From Bacteroidales bacterium (lineage in GTDB: Bacteria > Bacteroidota > Bacteroidia > Bacteroidales > Marinilabiliaceae): DNA of 33,539 nucleotides. Every line of letters starts with the position of its first letter. The first letter of the stretch is position 1. The DNA is taken from assembly GCA_022768325.1 (NCBI GenBank), contig JALEMI010000117.1:1-33539 (forward strand), in the 5' to 3' direction. Both the position numbers and the translations under genes were made by a program. The notes beneath the pieces are model-generated. The model searched no databases. It saw only the letters and a program-made list of their open reading frames with translations, and was not told the DNA's origin. This document shows positions 17,776 to 26,098 of the stretch, piece after piece.

Positions 17776-19568
17776 TTACTCCGTCTCAATATTCTTGAAT
17801 TTCCTCCATCCTCTCGCCGCCTTGTAGGACTTCTCCGCCTCTTTGGGGACGACAAGGGTGGCGTTTTCGTAAATTTGGCCGTATAGCACGTGTGGCACGT
17901 CATCAGATTCGGGGGGCGTTACGCCCGCGCAAATGACGCTTTCGAGGTTGCAGTTGCAGAATGCGAAGTCGTCAATTCTCGTCACCCACTCGGGTATTCT
18001 AATGACCTTGAGGCTGGAGCATTCGCAGAACGTGCATTCGCTGATATGTTTCAATCCCTTGGGAATCTTGAAGTCCGCAAGTTTGTAGCATCGGCGAAAT
18101 ATGCCTTTGCCAATATCTTTTAAGCTGTCGGGGAGGCTGATGTTCGTTAGGTTGGAGCAGTCGCAGAATGCCCATTTGCCAATATGCGTCACGCCCTCGG
18201 GGATGTCGATGTTTTCGAGGCTGGAACAGCTTCTGAATGCACTGTCGCCAATCTCCGTCACGCTGCTTGGGATGTTGAAGTTTGTGACTTTGGTGCAGTT
18301 CTCAAATGCGCTGTCGCCAATATGCGTTACGCTCTCGGGGATGTCGATGCTTGTGAGGTTGGGGCAGTCGCCAAATGCGCCGTCGCCAATATGTGTCACG
18401 CCCTGGGGGATTGAGAAACCGCCCGCTCTTGCCCCAGGACAAGAAATGAGCTCTGTCTGGTCAACGTCATAGAGAATGCCATCGACGGAACTGAATCTCC
18501 TGTTGTTACTGTCGACGTTTACGCTTGTGAGATTGTAGCATTCGTTGAATACGAATTCGCCAATAAACGTAACGCTCTCGGGGATATTGATGCTTGTGAG
18601 CTTGGAGCAGCCGTAGAACGCGCCGTCAGCAAGATGCGTCACGCTCTTGGGAATTGAAACACTGCCCGCTCTTGCCCCAGGGCAACAAAAGAGTTTTGTC
18701 TGGTCAATGTTATAGAGAATGCCGTCTACGCAACAGAAATCGCTGTTGTTGCTGTCGACGGTTATGCTCGCCAGGCTGAAACACTTGCCGAATGCGTGGC
18801 CGTCAATACGTGCTACGCCCTTGGGGATTTTGATGCTTGTGAGGCTCGTGCAGCCGTAGAATGAGTATTTCCCAATACGTGTTACGCTCTTGGGGATGTT
18901 GATGCTTGCGAGGCTCGTGCAACCATCGAATGAGTATTTCCCAATACGTGTTACGCTCTTGGGGAGGGTTATGCTTGTGAGGCTGGAGCATTCGGAGAAT
19001 ACGTAATCGCCAAAACGCGTCGCGCTCTCGGGGATATTGACGCTTGCGAGGCTGGAGCATTCGTTGAATGCGTAGTCGCCAATACGTCTCACGCCCTCGG
19101 GGATGCGCCATCGCCAATTTGCGTTATGCTGTCGGGGAGATTGATGCTTTTGAGGCTCGAGCAGTTCTGGAATGCGTTCGCGCCAATGGTGGTTACGTCC
19201 TCGGGTATGTTGATGCTTTTGAGTTTGGCGCATTTACTGAACGCTTTTTTGCCAATGGTGGTTACGCCCTTGGGGAGGTTGATGCTTTTGAGCTTGGAGC
19301 AGGAGCTAAATGCTCCGTTGCCAATACGCGTAACGCTCTCGGGGATGGTTACGCTCGTGAGGTTGGAGCAGCCGCTGAATGCGTCTTTGCCAATGGACAC
19401 TATGCCATCGGGGATGGTTATGCTTTTTATGTCATTGCGGTCCTTGAAGGCTTCGTCGCTAATCTTAAGAGCTTCGCCGTTTTGAATAACGGTGGTAGGT
19501 ATCTCAAGCTGTGAGGCTTCGCTGCTTTTGATGTTGTTTTCGGCGGTTGTCATGTCCTTACTTTCCAT
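17776..19568 (-). pseudogene. BspA-like leucine-rich-repeat protein, frameshifted
   Basis: The gene starts at ATG 19568 (MESKDMTTAENN) and encodes about 19 LRR units of 23 residues, of the BspA/Treponema type (IPxSVTxIGxxAFxxCSSLxSI). Two units carry the usual insertion with VDSNN and SSVDGILYDVDQTEL. It ends in the standard C-terminus, VVPKEAEKSYKAARGWRKFK. The first frame stops after IGDGA; the repeats resume at IPEGVRRIGDYAF in another frame, at about 19100-19113. The middle of one unit (FxxCSSLxSIx) is missing, a net loss of 34 nt. No signal peptide is visible. Intact relatives are often surface or host-contact proteins. It is broken as it stands, unless the frameshift is a sequencing error. 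Confidence 0.88.
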
Positions 19569-19595
19569 AGAGTTGTTGCATATCCCTAAAAATAC

Positions 19596-19603
19596 CAAAA
19601 ATA
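19596..19603 (-). promoter_or_regulatory. -7 box for the LRR gene
   Basis: The minus strand reads TATTTTTG (TAnnTTTG), 27 bp before ATG 19568. It supports 19568 rather than the open codon at 19598 as the start. Confidence 0.5.
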
Positions 19604-19764
19604 TCGGGATTAGCTATTTGTTTTTGGGAAAGGTCGGAAACTTTTTGAGAAGTGGTGTTGCTTAGTTTTTGGCTCTTGCGCAAACAGAACCTGGCGACTC
19701 ATCAAAGCAACCGCCATCAACCTGTACATTCTTAAAGCCTTAAAGCTCAGCAAATTAATCGTTT

Positions 19765-21186
19765 TTACAATTCGTATAAATCATCCAGCTGTATCTCAGC
19801 TTGAATATCACCCCAATACTCATTATGCGCCAAGCCGTCCGTTGTTACCATAATGGTATGAATGGCCTTCTTTGTGCCTGTAACAGATTGTAAAACACTG
19901 CGTTTGCGAGCAAGTTCTCCGGCGTAGTCCGACGTGATGACGTATGAATCCTTAGAGTATTTCATTTCGCAAACGTCAATAATCCCATCGCTTCGGTCTA
20001 TCAGAAGGTCTATCAGAACTCCCGACCTGCCGACGCTCTCGTCGGGCAAGCAACGCCAAGCGTATTCATTAGTCAGTATTCCGCTGATGCCAAGTTTCTT
20101 TTTAATCTGGTCAACGTGCCATAGGCAAGTTCGCTCAAAGGCCAAGCCGCACCAAGTGTTATATTTTGGGGTTCCCAACATTGACCTCCAATAATTTGAG
20201 CCTTGGCGCTCTCCGTCTATGTATTCGTAATAGAACAGCGTATAATGGTCTATCAGCTTGAAAATGTCCGATTTTACCCGATTACCTATCATGGAATAAC
20301 TTCTGATGAAGCCACACCACTCCAAATCATTCAGGATGTCAGAAAATGTCCCATTATCTTCAAATTTCCCGGCCACCAACAACTCTTTCCGAGTCATTCC
20401 CATCTTTTTCTTTGCCAACAACTCAACGACGCGAATGTACGGCTCTGCATTTTTGAACAGGGAAGCATACAGCATCTCGTATTCGTCATGCAGCTCCCCA
20501 TTAGGCGAAAAAATCAGTCTATCAATCTCAGTTGTTATGCTGGTTCCTTTTTGTAACAAACTCCAATAATATGGCACACCGCCAAACACCATGTAGGCTT
20601 CCAACTTCTGCTTGCGATTCAAAACAATGCCTCTCGACTGAGCCAACTTCTCGCATAATCCCAGAGGGAAGGGATTGAGTAATATGCGATGGTTCAATCG
20701 ATTATGAAGCCCGCCCTTATTCTTGATGATTTTCTTGACCATCCACGAGGTGCTGCTTCCGCATACCACAAAAACTATGTCCTTTCTTGCCGATGCCCAC
20801 CCATTCCAAAAAGACTCCAATTCTGAGAGAAACCCTGAGCGCGGAGCGTCCATCCACGGTAGTTCGTCAAAGAAAACAATCTTTTTGCCTTCCGGCAGAT
20901 TTGCAATGAATCGTTTGAGTTCGCTGAAGGCATCGCCCCAATTGGTCAGTTCGGGAGTGTCATTTTGCCCATGTTCTTTGAGCGCACGCCGGAAACGCAC
21001 CAACTGCTTTCTCGATGTTAGATTTGCAGCACCGGTATATTGGAAGTCAAAACGGTTTTCAAAAGTCTCCCTGATTAGAAAAGTCTTGCCAACACGACGT
21101 CTCCCATACACAGCTATAAACTGTGAATATTCTTCGTTTTGAGCATTCAGCAATACTTGTTTTTCTTTTTCGCGACCTATCAACAT
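19765..21186 (-). CDS. ATPase with C-terminal PD-(D/E)XK-like domain (DUF234 type)
   Basis: The 473-residue protein has an archaeal-type ATPase domain: Walker A GRRRVGKT (about 28-35), Walker B KIVFFDELPW (about 105-115) and a sensor strand VFVVCGSS. A winged-helix segment follows in the middle. The C-terminus reads GVLIDLLIDR and then IIDVCEMKYS, the D and E-x-K spacing of the PD-(D/E)XK nuclease fold found in DUF234. Such proteins are common in Bacteroidota and archaea; their function is not established, and defence or mobile-element maintenance has been suggested. The gene is AT-richer and uses different codons from its neighbours, which suggests acquisition. It has no obvious partner. Confidence 0.85.
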   Translation of the reverse strand: MLIGREKEKQVLLNAQNEEYSQFIAVYGRRRVGKTFLIRETFENRFDFQYTGAANLTSRKQLVRFRRALKEHGQNDTPELTNWGDAFSELKRFIANLPEGKKIVFFDELPWMDAPRSGFLSELESFWNGWASARKDIVFVVCGSSTSWMVKKIIKNKGGLHNRLNHRILLNPFPLGLCEKLAQSRGIVLNRKQKLEAYMVFGGVPYYWSLLQKGTSITTEIDRLIFSPNGELHDEYEMLYASLFKNAEPYIRVVELLAKKKMGMTRKELLVAGKFEDNGTFSDILNDLEWCGFIRSYSMIGNRVKSDIFKLIDHYTLFYYEYIDGERQGSNYWRSMLGTPKYNTWCGLAFERTCLWHVDQIKKKLGISGILTNEYAWRCLPDESVGRSGVLIDLLIDRSDGIIDVCEMKYSKDSYVITSDYAGELARKRSVLQSVTGTKKAIHTIMVTTDGLAHNEYWGDIQAEIQLDDLYEL

Positions 21187-21322
21187 GACATCCGTTTTTT
21201 CTGATTCACAACCACAAAGAAAACCATTTTTCGGGCGTAAACGAGCGGAATGTCATCAAAAAGACCACATTCCGCAGTTTTACTAACGAAAACGGCTTCG
21301 CTCGCCTTCTTTCGCCTGCTTA

Positions 21323-21356
21323 CAATAAAGCCCCCGCTTTGTGCAAAAACGGAGGC
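21323..21356 (-). terminator. terminator after the DJ-1/glyoxalase gene
   Basis: On the minus strand GCCTCCG (21350-21356) pairs with CGGGGGC (21330-21336) with one G-U pair, followed by TTTATTG. It lies 33 bp beyond the DJ-1/VOC stop and closes the murF-alr operon. Confidence 0.65.
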
Positions 21357-21388
21357 GTGTGTTTCAAGAAGGGAGGGTGTTACGCTTT

Positions 21389-22393
21389 TCAGCCCTCAAC
21401 AAAAGAGCCTATCTCAATAAGGTTGCCATCGGGGTCGGCTACGTAGCACGTCCGCTGTCCCCAAGGCTCGGTTGTCGGCTCAAGAACTGACTTCGCGCCG
21501 CACTCTATGGCCGTCCGATACTCGCGGTCAACGTCAGCAAACGTCGGGACGTCGAGTGCCAACTCAACCGTGCCGTTTTCCCCGTCGGTGTACTCAAATT
21601 TCCGAGACACCATCTGCGCGAATGCGTCGCGAGGGAAGAGGATGAGGCGGATGTCGCCAAGCCACATCTCCACGTTGGGCTGGATGCCGTCCCAATCTGT
21701 GGTGAAGCCAAAGGCGCGGGTGTAGAAGTCGACAATAGCCTTGTTGTCTCGCGTGAAGAGCCCTACGGTGTTGAAGCGGAAACGCGGCTGTGGAGCGAAG
21801 AGTTTGACGAAGCCCTCTTTGTTGAATGTGTAGTAGCGATCAATCATCTCGGGCGTGTCGTTCTTAAGGAGGAGGAGCATCTTGCGGGCGAACTCAAGAT
21901 GCGCAGAGCCGTTGGCCGTCACGATGTTCCCGTCCGCCACGGCCTGCTCGTTGACGTATTGCGCCTCGTTTGTGTAGTTGCCGCCTCCCCATTGCCTCAG
22001 CTGTTCGAGGCCGTTGCCTGTGTGGCGGATGTTGTTGAGAAGCCCTTGGCCTGCCATCCATGAGGCGGCGTTGCATATCGCGCCAACAAGACGACCTTGG
22101 TCCATGGCCGCGCGGACAACGGGGCCTACTGCTTCCGTCGCGTCGGTCAACCATCCGTAGCCGCCAATGAGGACGAGGGCGGCGTAGTCCGACGGCATAT
22201 TTTGGAGGGTATAGTCGGGCATGACGCGCACACCGCCAATTGAGCGTATCGGCTCCATGCTCGTGCCTACTACGCGGTTCACGTATTTCGGGTTCGCAAT
22301 GGGGCCAGTCTCGCCCGCATTAATCGCCTGGCTGAGGAAGACCATCTCATGGTCGGCAAAGCTGTCGAGGAGGACGTAAAGAATCTCTTTCAT
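21389..22393 (-). CDS. DJ-1/PfpI domain fused to a glyoxalase (VOC) domain
   Basis: The 334-residue protein has an N-terminal DJ-1/PfpI domain (about 1-195), with LVLIGGYGW and the nucleophile elbow GAICNAASW, placing the Cys at residue 107. The following GLLNNIRHTGNG is close to the YoaZ-type branch. A second domain (about 205-334) is a VOC/glyoxalase fold: NTVGLFTRDNKAIVDFY, VELALDV and CYVADPDGNLIEIGSF. DJ-1 relatives can act as glyoxalases, deglycases or redox sensors, and VOC proteins include glyoxalase I and resistance enzymes. Joining both in one chain suggests aldehyde or electrophile handling, which is inference. It lies 75 bp after rlmH and is probably the last gene of that operon. 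Confidence 0.87.
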   Translation of the reverse strand: MKEILYVLLDSFADHEMVFLSQAINAGETGPIANPKYVNRVVGTSMEPIRSIGGVRVMPDYTLQNMPSDYAALVLIGGYGWLTDATEAVGPVVRAAMDQGRLVGAICNAASWMAGQGLLNNIRHTGNGLEQLRQWGGGNYTNEAQYVNEQAVADGNIVTANGSAHLEFARKMLLLLKNDTPEMIDRYYTFNKEGFVKLFAPQPRFRFNTVGLFTRDNKAIVDFYTRAFGFTTDWDGIQPNVEMWLGDIRLILFPRDAFAQMVSRKFEYTDGENGTVELALDVPTFADVDREYRTAIECGAKSVLEPTTEPWGQRTCYVADPDGNLIEIGSFVEG

Positions 22394-22468
22394 AGTGTTG
22401 ATGGGTTAAGTATTTTGTTTTCAAGTGGTTGTGTAATGCGGCGAAAGGAGGGGGAGTACGTCCCCGCC

Positions 22469-22942
22469 TCAATCGTGATGATATGGCTCGCCCTTGATTA
22501 TTGTCTGCGCCCGATAGAGCTGCTCCACGAATATGAGCCTCACCATCTGATGCGAGAACGTCATGGGCGAGAGCGACACTTTCTGATTTGCCCGCGCATA
22601 CACATCGGGCGAGAAGCCATACGGTCCCCCGATGACGAACACGAGGCGACGCGCCCCCGAGAGGGCTGCCTTGGTGAAAAACTGTGCGAATTGCCGCGAC
22701 GTGAATTGCTTACCCCCTTCGTCAAGGAGTACGAGCGTATCCGACGGCTCTACTTGCGCCAAGATTAGCTTCCCCTCGGCCGTCTTCTGCTGCTCCTCGG
22801 TCATGCCGCGCGAGTTCTTCACGTCGGGTATGACGGTCATCTCGAAAGGAACGTAATGGGGGATGCGCGACGCATAGTCCGCAATGCCCGTTTGCAGATA
22901 CGCTGAGTCTGTCTTTCCGATACAGAGCAGGACTGTCTTCAT
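22469..22942 (-). CDS. rlmH: 23S rRNA (pseudouridine1915-N3)-methyltransferase RlmH
   Basis: The protein is 157 residues, the normal RlmH length. It shows the SPOUT-family knot motifs: VLLDEGGKQFTSRQFA, then FVIGGPYGF and the C-terminal LSPMTFSHQMVRLIFVEQLY with RAQTIIKGEPYHHD. The family uses SAM to methylate pseudouridine 1915 in helix 69 of 23S rRNA on assembled 70S ribosomes. Its start lies 8 bp after the MurF-Alr stop, so it is cotranscribed with the cell-wall gene. Nothing unusual is seen. Confidence 0.96.
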   Translation of the reverse strand: MKTVLLCIGKTDSAYLQTGIADYASRIPHYVPFEMTVIPDVKNSRGMTEEQQKTAEGKLILAQVEPSDTLVLLDEGGKQFTSRQFAQFFTKAALSGARRLVFVIGGPYGFSPDVYARANQKVSLSPMTFSHQMVRLIFVEQLYRAQTIIKGEPYHHD

Positions 22943-22950
22943 TCTTTGCC

Positions 22951-25410
22951 CTACTCGACGAAATAGACTCTCTTTATTCGCCGGCCAATGCCTGTCAAAA
23001 TCTCATACGGAATGGTCCCGATGCGGCTCGACATATTCCACACGGGGTCGGCGTCGCCAAACAGCTCGACGGTATCGCCCGCCGTCACGTCCGGGATGTC
23101 CGTCACGTCCACCATGCAAATATCCATGCATACGTTGCCCGCAATTGGCGCATATTGCCCGCGGATTCTCACGCGCCCCGTGCCGTTGCTGAGGCGGCGG
23201 TCTATGCCGTCGGCGTAGCCAATGGGGACCACGGCAATCAGGGAGTCCCTGTTGAGGACGGTTCTGCGGTTATATCCCACCGTCTGACCGGCAGTCACTC
23301 TGCGCACCCTGGCCACGTAGCTCTTTAGGGTCGCCACGTTTTGCAACCTTGAGTTGTCAATTGCAGAGACGCCGTACAAGCCTATGCCGAGACGAACCAT
23401 CTCCATCTGGTGGTTGGGGAATCTCTCGATGCCCGCCGAGTTGAGAATATGGCGTATAAACTTATAACCCAATGAGTTGGAGAGGGTTTCGCAAGCCGCG
23501 CGGAAGTCGCTAATCTGGCGCAGCGTCGCCTCGTCCTTTGTGTTGTCCTCGCTCTCCACGAGGTGCGAGAATGCCGACACGACGGTCAGGTTGCCCAAGC
23601 TCTTGAGCATCTCGGCCAAGGCTGCCGCCTCGTCGGTCTCGAAGCCCGAGCGGTTCATGCCCGTATTGAACTTTATGTGGACGGGCGCACTGCTTTGCCC
23701 CGTTTTGCGTACGGCTTCCGAATAGGCTTGCAACACCTCCGCGCTGTACATCTGCGGTTCCAGGTCATATTTGAGCATAAGGTCGAAGCTGTGGACCTCC
23801 GGGTTCATCACAACGATGGGCAACGAGATGCCCGCCTCGCGGAGGTCGTAGCCCTCGTCGGCAAAGGCCACGCCGAGGTAGTCTACGCCCTGCTGTTGCA
23901 TGAGCTTGGCAATCTCGAAAGAGCCCGTGCCATAGCTGTAAGCCTTGACCATGGCCAAGAGCTTCGTCTCGGGACGCAGGAAGTGGCGGAAGTAGGCAAT
24001 ATTGCTGGCCAAGGCGGTCATGTTGATTTCCATGACCGTCCTGTTGCGGAGGCTCTCCAGCATTGTCGTGATGCGCTCAAAACGGAACGACCGCTGCCCC
24101 TTCAGGAGGATTGCCTCGTCGTGGAAATCGGCTGTCGACATGTGGCGCAAGAAGTCGTCGGTCGACTCGAAGAATTGCGCCCCGGCTCGCCCTGCCATGT
24201 TGGCCGAAATCTTAGGGCCAATGCCTATCAGGCGGTCCACTTGCTTATCAGTAAGCAGCTGCCCCACACGGAAGTAGAGCAACGCGTCAGGCATCCCCGT
24301 CTGCTGGAGGTCGGACAATATCAGTGTCCGCGTCAGCCGACGCCGCCCGCCCATTACGTAGAGCATATCGAGAGCCACCTCAAGCGAGGTGATGTCGGCA
24401 TTGTACGCGTCGTCAATTATCGTGCAGCCGTTGTGTCCCTCTTTTTGCTCCAACCTCATCCCGACGCTCTCAATTGTCGGGACGCGGGTGGCTATTGCCT
24501 CGGGCGCGATTCCCGTCTCGATGGCGTAGACAATGGCGTGCGTCAGGTTTTCAGACGATATGGAGTCCGTCTGTCGCGACGTGAAGGTCATTGCCGCCTT
24601 GTCGCCTTTGCGGATGGTTATTTGGAGGCCTTCGGGCGAGGTTGTTGTCGCGACGCGGTATGTAGCCCCCGCCTCACAGCTCCAGCTTATCAGCTCCGCC
24701 CCGCTTATCCGGTTGCGGATGGCGGCCGCGATCTCGCTATGGTCTGCACAGAAGAAGACGCGCTTGGCGCGTGCGGCCATGTTTATTTTCTCCGAGAGCT
24801 TGGCCTCGAAGGATGGGAACGACTCCTGGTGAGCCTGTCCTATGTTGGTGAAGATAACGTCGTCGGGGCGAACCACACTCTCCAATTTCGCCATCTCGTC
24901 GGGCATGGAGATTCCCGCCTCAATGATGGCGAGGCGCGTCTCGGGTTCTATCTTAAGAATGGAGAGTGGTACGCCCACCTGGCTGTTGTAGCTGCGGGGC
25001 GAGCGTATTGTCGGGATGTCGCCCGCAATAATTTGGCTGAGCCACTCCTTCACAATTGTCTTGCCATTGCTTCCGCATATTGCCACGACACGGGCTTGCG
25101 ATTGGCGACGGTGGTCGGCGGCAATGGCTTGCAAAGCGGCAATGGGGCTGTCCACCAAGAGGAAGGTGGCCTCGGGGAAAGCCGACGTCTCAAAACCGCG
25201 TTGGCACACGAACAGACGCATCCCGCGGGAGTAGAGGTCCGCAACGTAATTCTCGCCATCGTGACGTTCGCCGTGCAGGGCTATGAAAATGGCTCTGTCG
25301 GCAACGAAGAGCCGACGGCTGTCGGTAACAATCTCAGAGAAAGAGCGGTCGGCATCGCCGACGACGCAGGCGTGGCAAATCTTGGCCGCGTCGGAAATGG
25401 TCATTGTCAT
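22951..25410 (-). CDS. bifunctional MurF ligase / alanine racemase
   Basis: This fusion is a hallmark of Bacteroidota. Residues 1-450 form MurF, which adds D-Ala-D-Ala to the UDP-MurNAc-tripeptide: P-loop CGSNGKTIVKEW (about 108-120), TNIGQAHQESF and IDDAYNADITSLE. Residues from about 458 to 819 form PLP-dependent alanine racemase, with LAMVKAYSYGTG holding the PLP Lys489 and, later, GYADGIDRRLSNG. One chain thus makes D-Ala and uses its dipeptide. I chose ATG 25410 because the family starts just before this ISDAAK segment. A GTG at 25440 overlaps the upstream stop as GTGA and could also start translation; ATG 25404 is a third option. Confidence 0.95.
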   Translation of the reverse strand: MTMTISDAAKICHACVVGDADRSFSEIVTDSRRLFVADRAIFIALHGERHDGENYVADLYSRGMRLFVCQRGFETSAFPEATFLLVDSPIAALQAIAADHRRQSQARVVAICGSNGKTIVKEWLSQIIAGDIPTIRSPRSYNSQVGVPLSILKIEPETRLAIIEAGISMPDEMAKLESVVRPDDVIFTNIGQAHQESFPSFEAKLSEKINMAARAKRVFFCADHSEIAAAIRNRISGAELISWSCEAGATYRVATTTSPEGLQITIRKGDKAAMTFTSRQTDSISSENLTHAIVYAIETGIAPEAIATRVPTIESVGMRLEQKEGHNGCTIIDDAYNADITSLEVALDMLYVMGGRRRLTRTLILSDLQQTGMPDALLYFRVGQLLTDKQVDRLIGIGPKISANMAGRAGAQFFESTDDFLRHMSTADFHDEAILLKGQRSFRFERITTMLESLRNRTVMEINMTALASNIAYFRHFLRPETKLLAMVKAYSYGTGSFEIAKLMQQQGVDYLGVAFADEGYDLREAGISLPIVVMNPEVHSFDLMLKYDLEPQMYSAEVLQAYSEAVRKTGQSSAPVHIKFNTGMNRSGFETDEAAALAEMLKSLGNLTVVSAFSHLVESEDNTKDEATLRQISDFRAACETLSNSLGYKFIRHILNSAGIERFPNHQMEMVRLGIGLYGVSAIDNSRLQNVATLKSYVARVRRVTAGQTVGYNRRTVLNRDSLIAVVPIGYADGIDRRLSNGTGRVRIRGQYAPIAGNVCMDICMVDVTDIPDVTAGDTVELFGDADPVWNMSSRIGTIPYEILTGIGRRIKRVYFVE

Positions 25411-25436
25411 GGTTGATGGTTCGGCGGCGCATGGCG

Positions 25437-26024
25437 TCACCTGATAATCCAGTTATCGAGAAAATCGCCAAAGGCGTTGTTACCATTGGCAGCAGCCGAA
25501 GCGCGATTGCGTTTGTCGAAAAGATTCTTGATGGAGTCCTGGCTTGCGGTAAGCTCCGCATGCTCTTCGGGCGTCGCTCGGCGCATCTTTTTCTTAATAT
25601 CCTCAAGCTGCGCGTCAAGCACTTGCTTGTACTCACGCCAGCTTTGCAAAGAGTCGTTGAGAGGGGTGCCCGATGCCGAGCTGTGCTCACTCAGCTTGAC
25701 GTGGATATGCCCCGCCTCTCGGACGAGCAGCACCTCGTCAATGAATAGGCGCATCATTGGGCGCATCCTCAAGATGCAAATCTCATCCTTCTCAGCCAAA
25801 CCGTCGAATCGGAAGCGGCTGTCGTGGATTCTTGCCGAGTCCACACCACCCGACGCGCCGCCGGAGAATGGCACAAGGTAGATTGTCTGATCTTCAAAAT
25901 TACGCCCGCCGTAGATGGTCCCCTCGATGGAATAGGACTTGTCCTCCTGGCACGATGGCAAGCAGAAGGCGAATAGCGTGGCGAACAGAATAGTGATGAG
26001 CGGTCTTTTGTTGCGTATCTTCAT
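25437..26024 (-). CDS. DUF4369-type lipoprotein
   Basis: The 195-residue protein has a lipoprotein signal with lipobox CLPSC, placing the lipidated Cys near residue 25. The mature part opens with YSIEGTIYGGRNFEDQTIYL, the strand pattern of DUF4369 (found at the N-terminus of many Bacteroidota thioredoxin-like lipoproteins). Here no thioredoxin domain follows. Instead there is a charged helical region (LEDIKKKMRRATPEEHAEL) and the end DNWIIR. It is likely anchored in the envelope; function unknown. It is the first gene of the murF-alr operon, has its own promoter, and its TGA overlaps the alternative GTG start of murF-alr. Confidence 0.8.
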   Translation of the reverse strand: MKIRNKRPLITILFATLFAFCLPSCQEDKSYSIEGTIYGGRNFEDQTIYLVPFSGGASGGVDSARIHDSRFRFDGLAEKDEICILRMRPMMRLFIDEVLLVREAGHIHVKLSEHSSASGTPLNDSLQSWREYKQVLDAQLEDIKKKMRRATPEEHAELTASQDSIKNLFDKRNRASAAANGNNAFGDFLDNWIIR

Positions 26025-26049
26025 TTTTGCGTCTAATGAACGACGGAAA

Positions 26050-26057
26050 CAAATTTA
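26050..26057 (-). promoter_or_regulatory. -7 box for the DUF4369/murF-alr operon
   Basis: The minus strand reads TAAATTTG (TAnnTTTG), 25 bp before ATG 26024, in an AT-rich gap between two minus-strand operons. Confidence 0.6.
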
Positions 26058-26098
26058 TACAATTTTTCGGTATGAATATTGACTACGCAACCTAAATA

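Noticed and set aside
17776-19568. CRISPR-like or satellite DNA because of regular repetition
   Set aside because: The 69-nt period encodes 23-residue LRR units in frame, so the repetition is protein coding.
23563-25416. 617-codon open frame on the plus strand opposite murF-alr
   Set aside because: It is antisense to a well-conserved fused enzyme, has no domain pattern and is explained by GC-rich codon bias.
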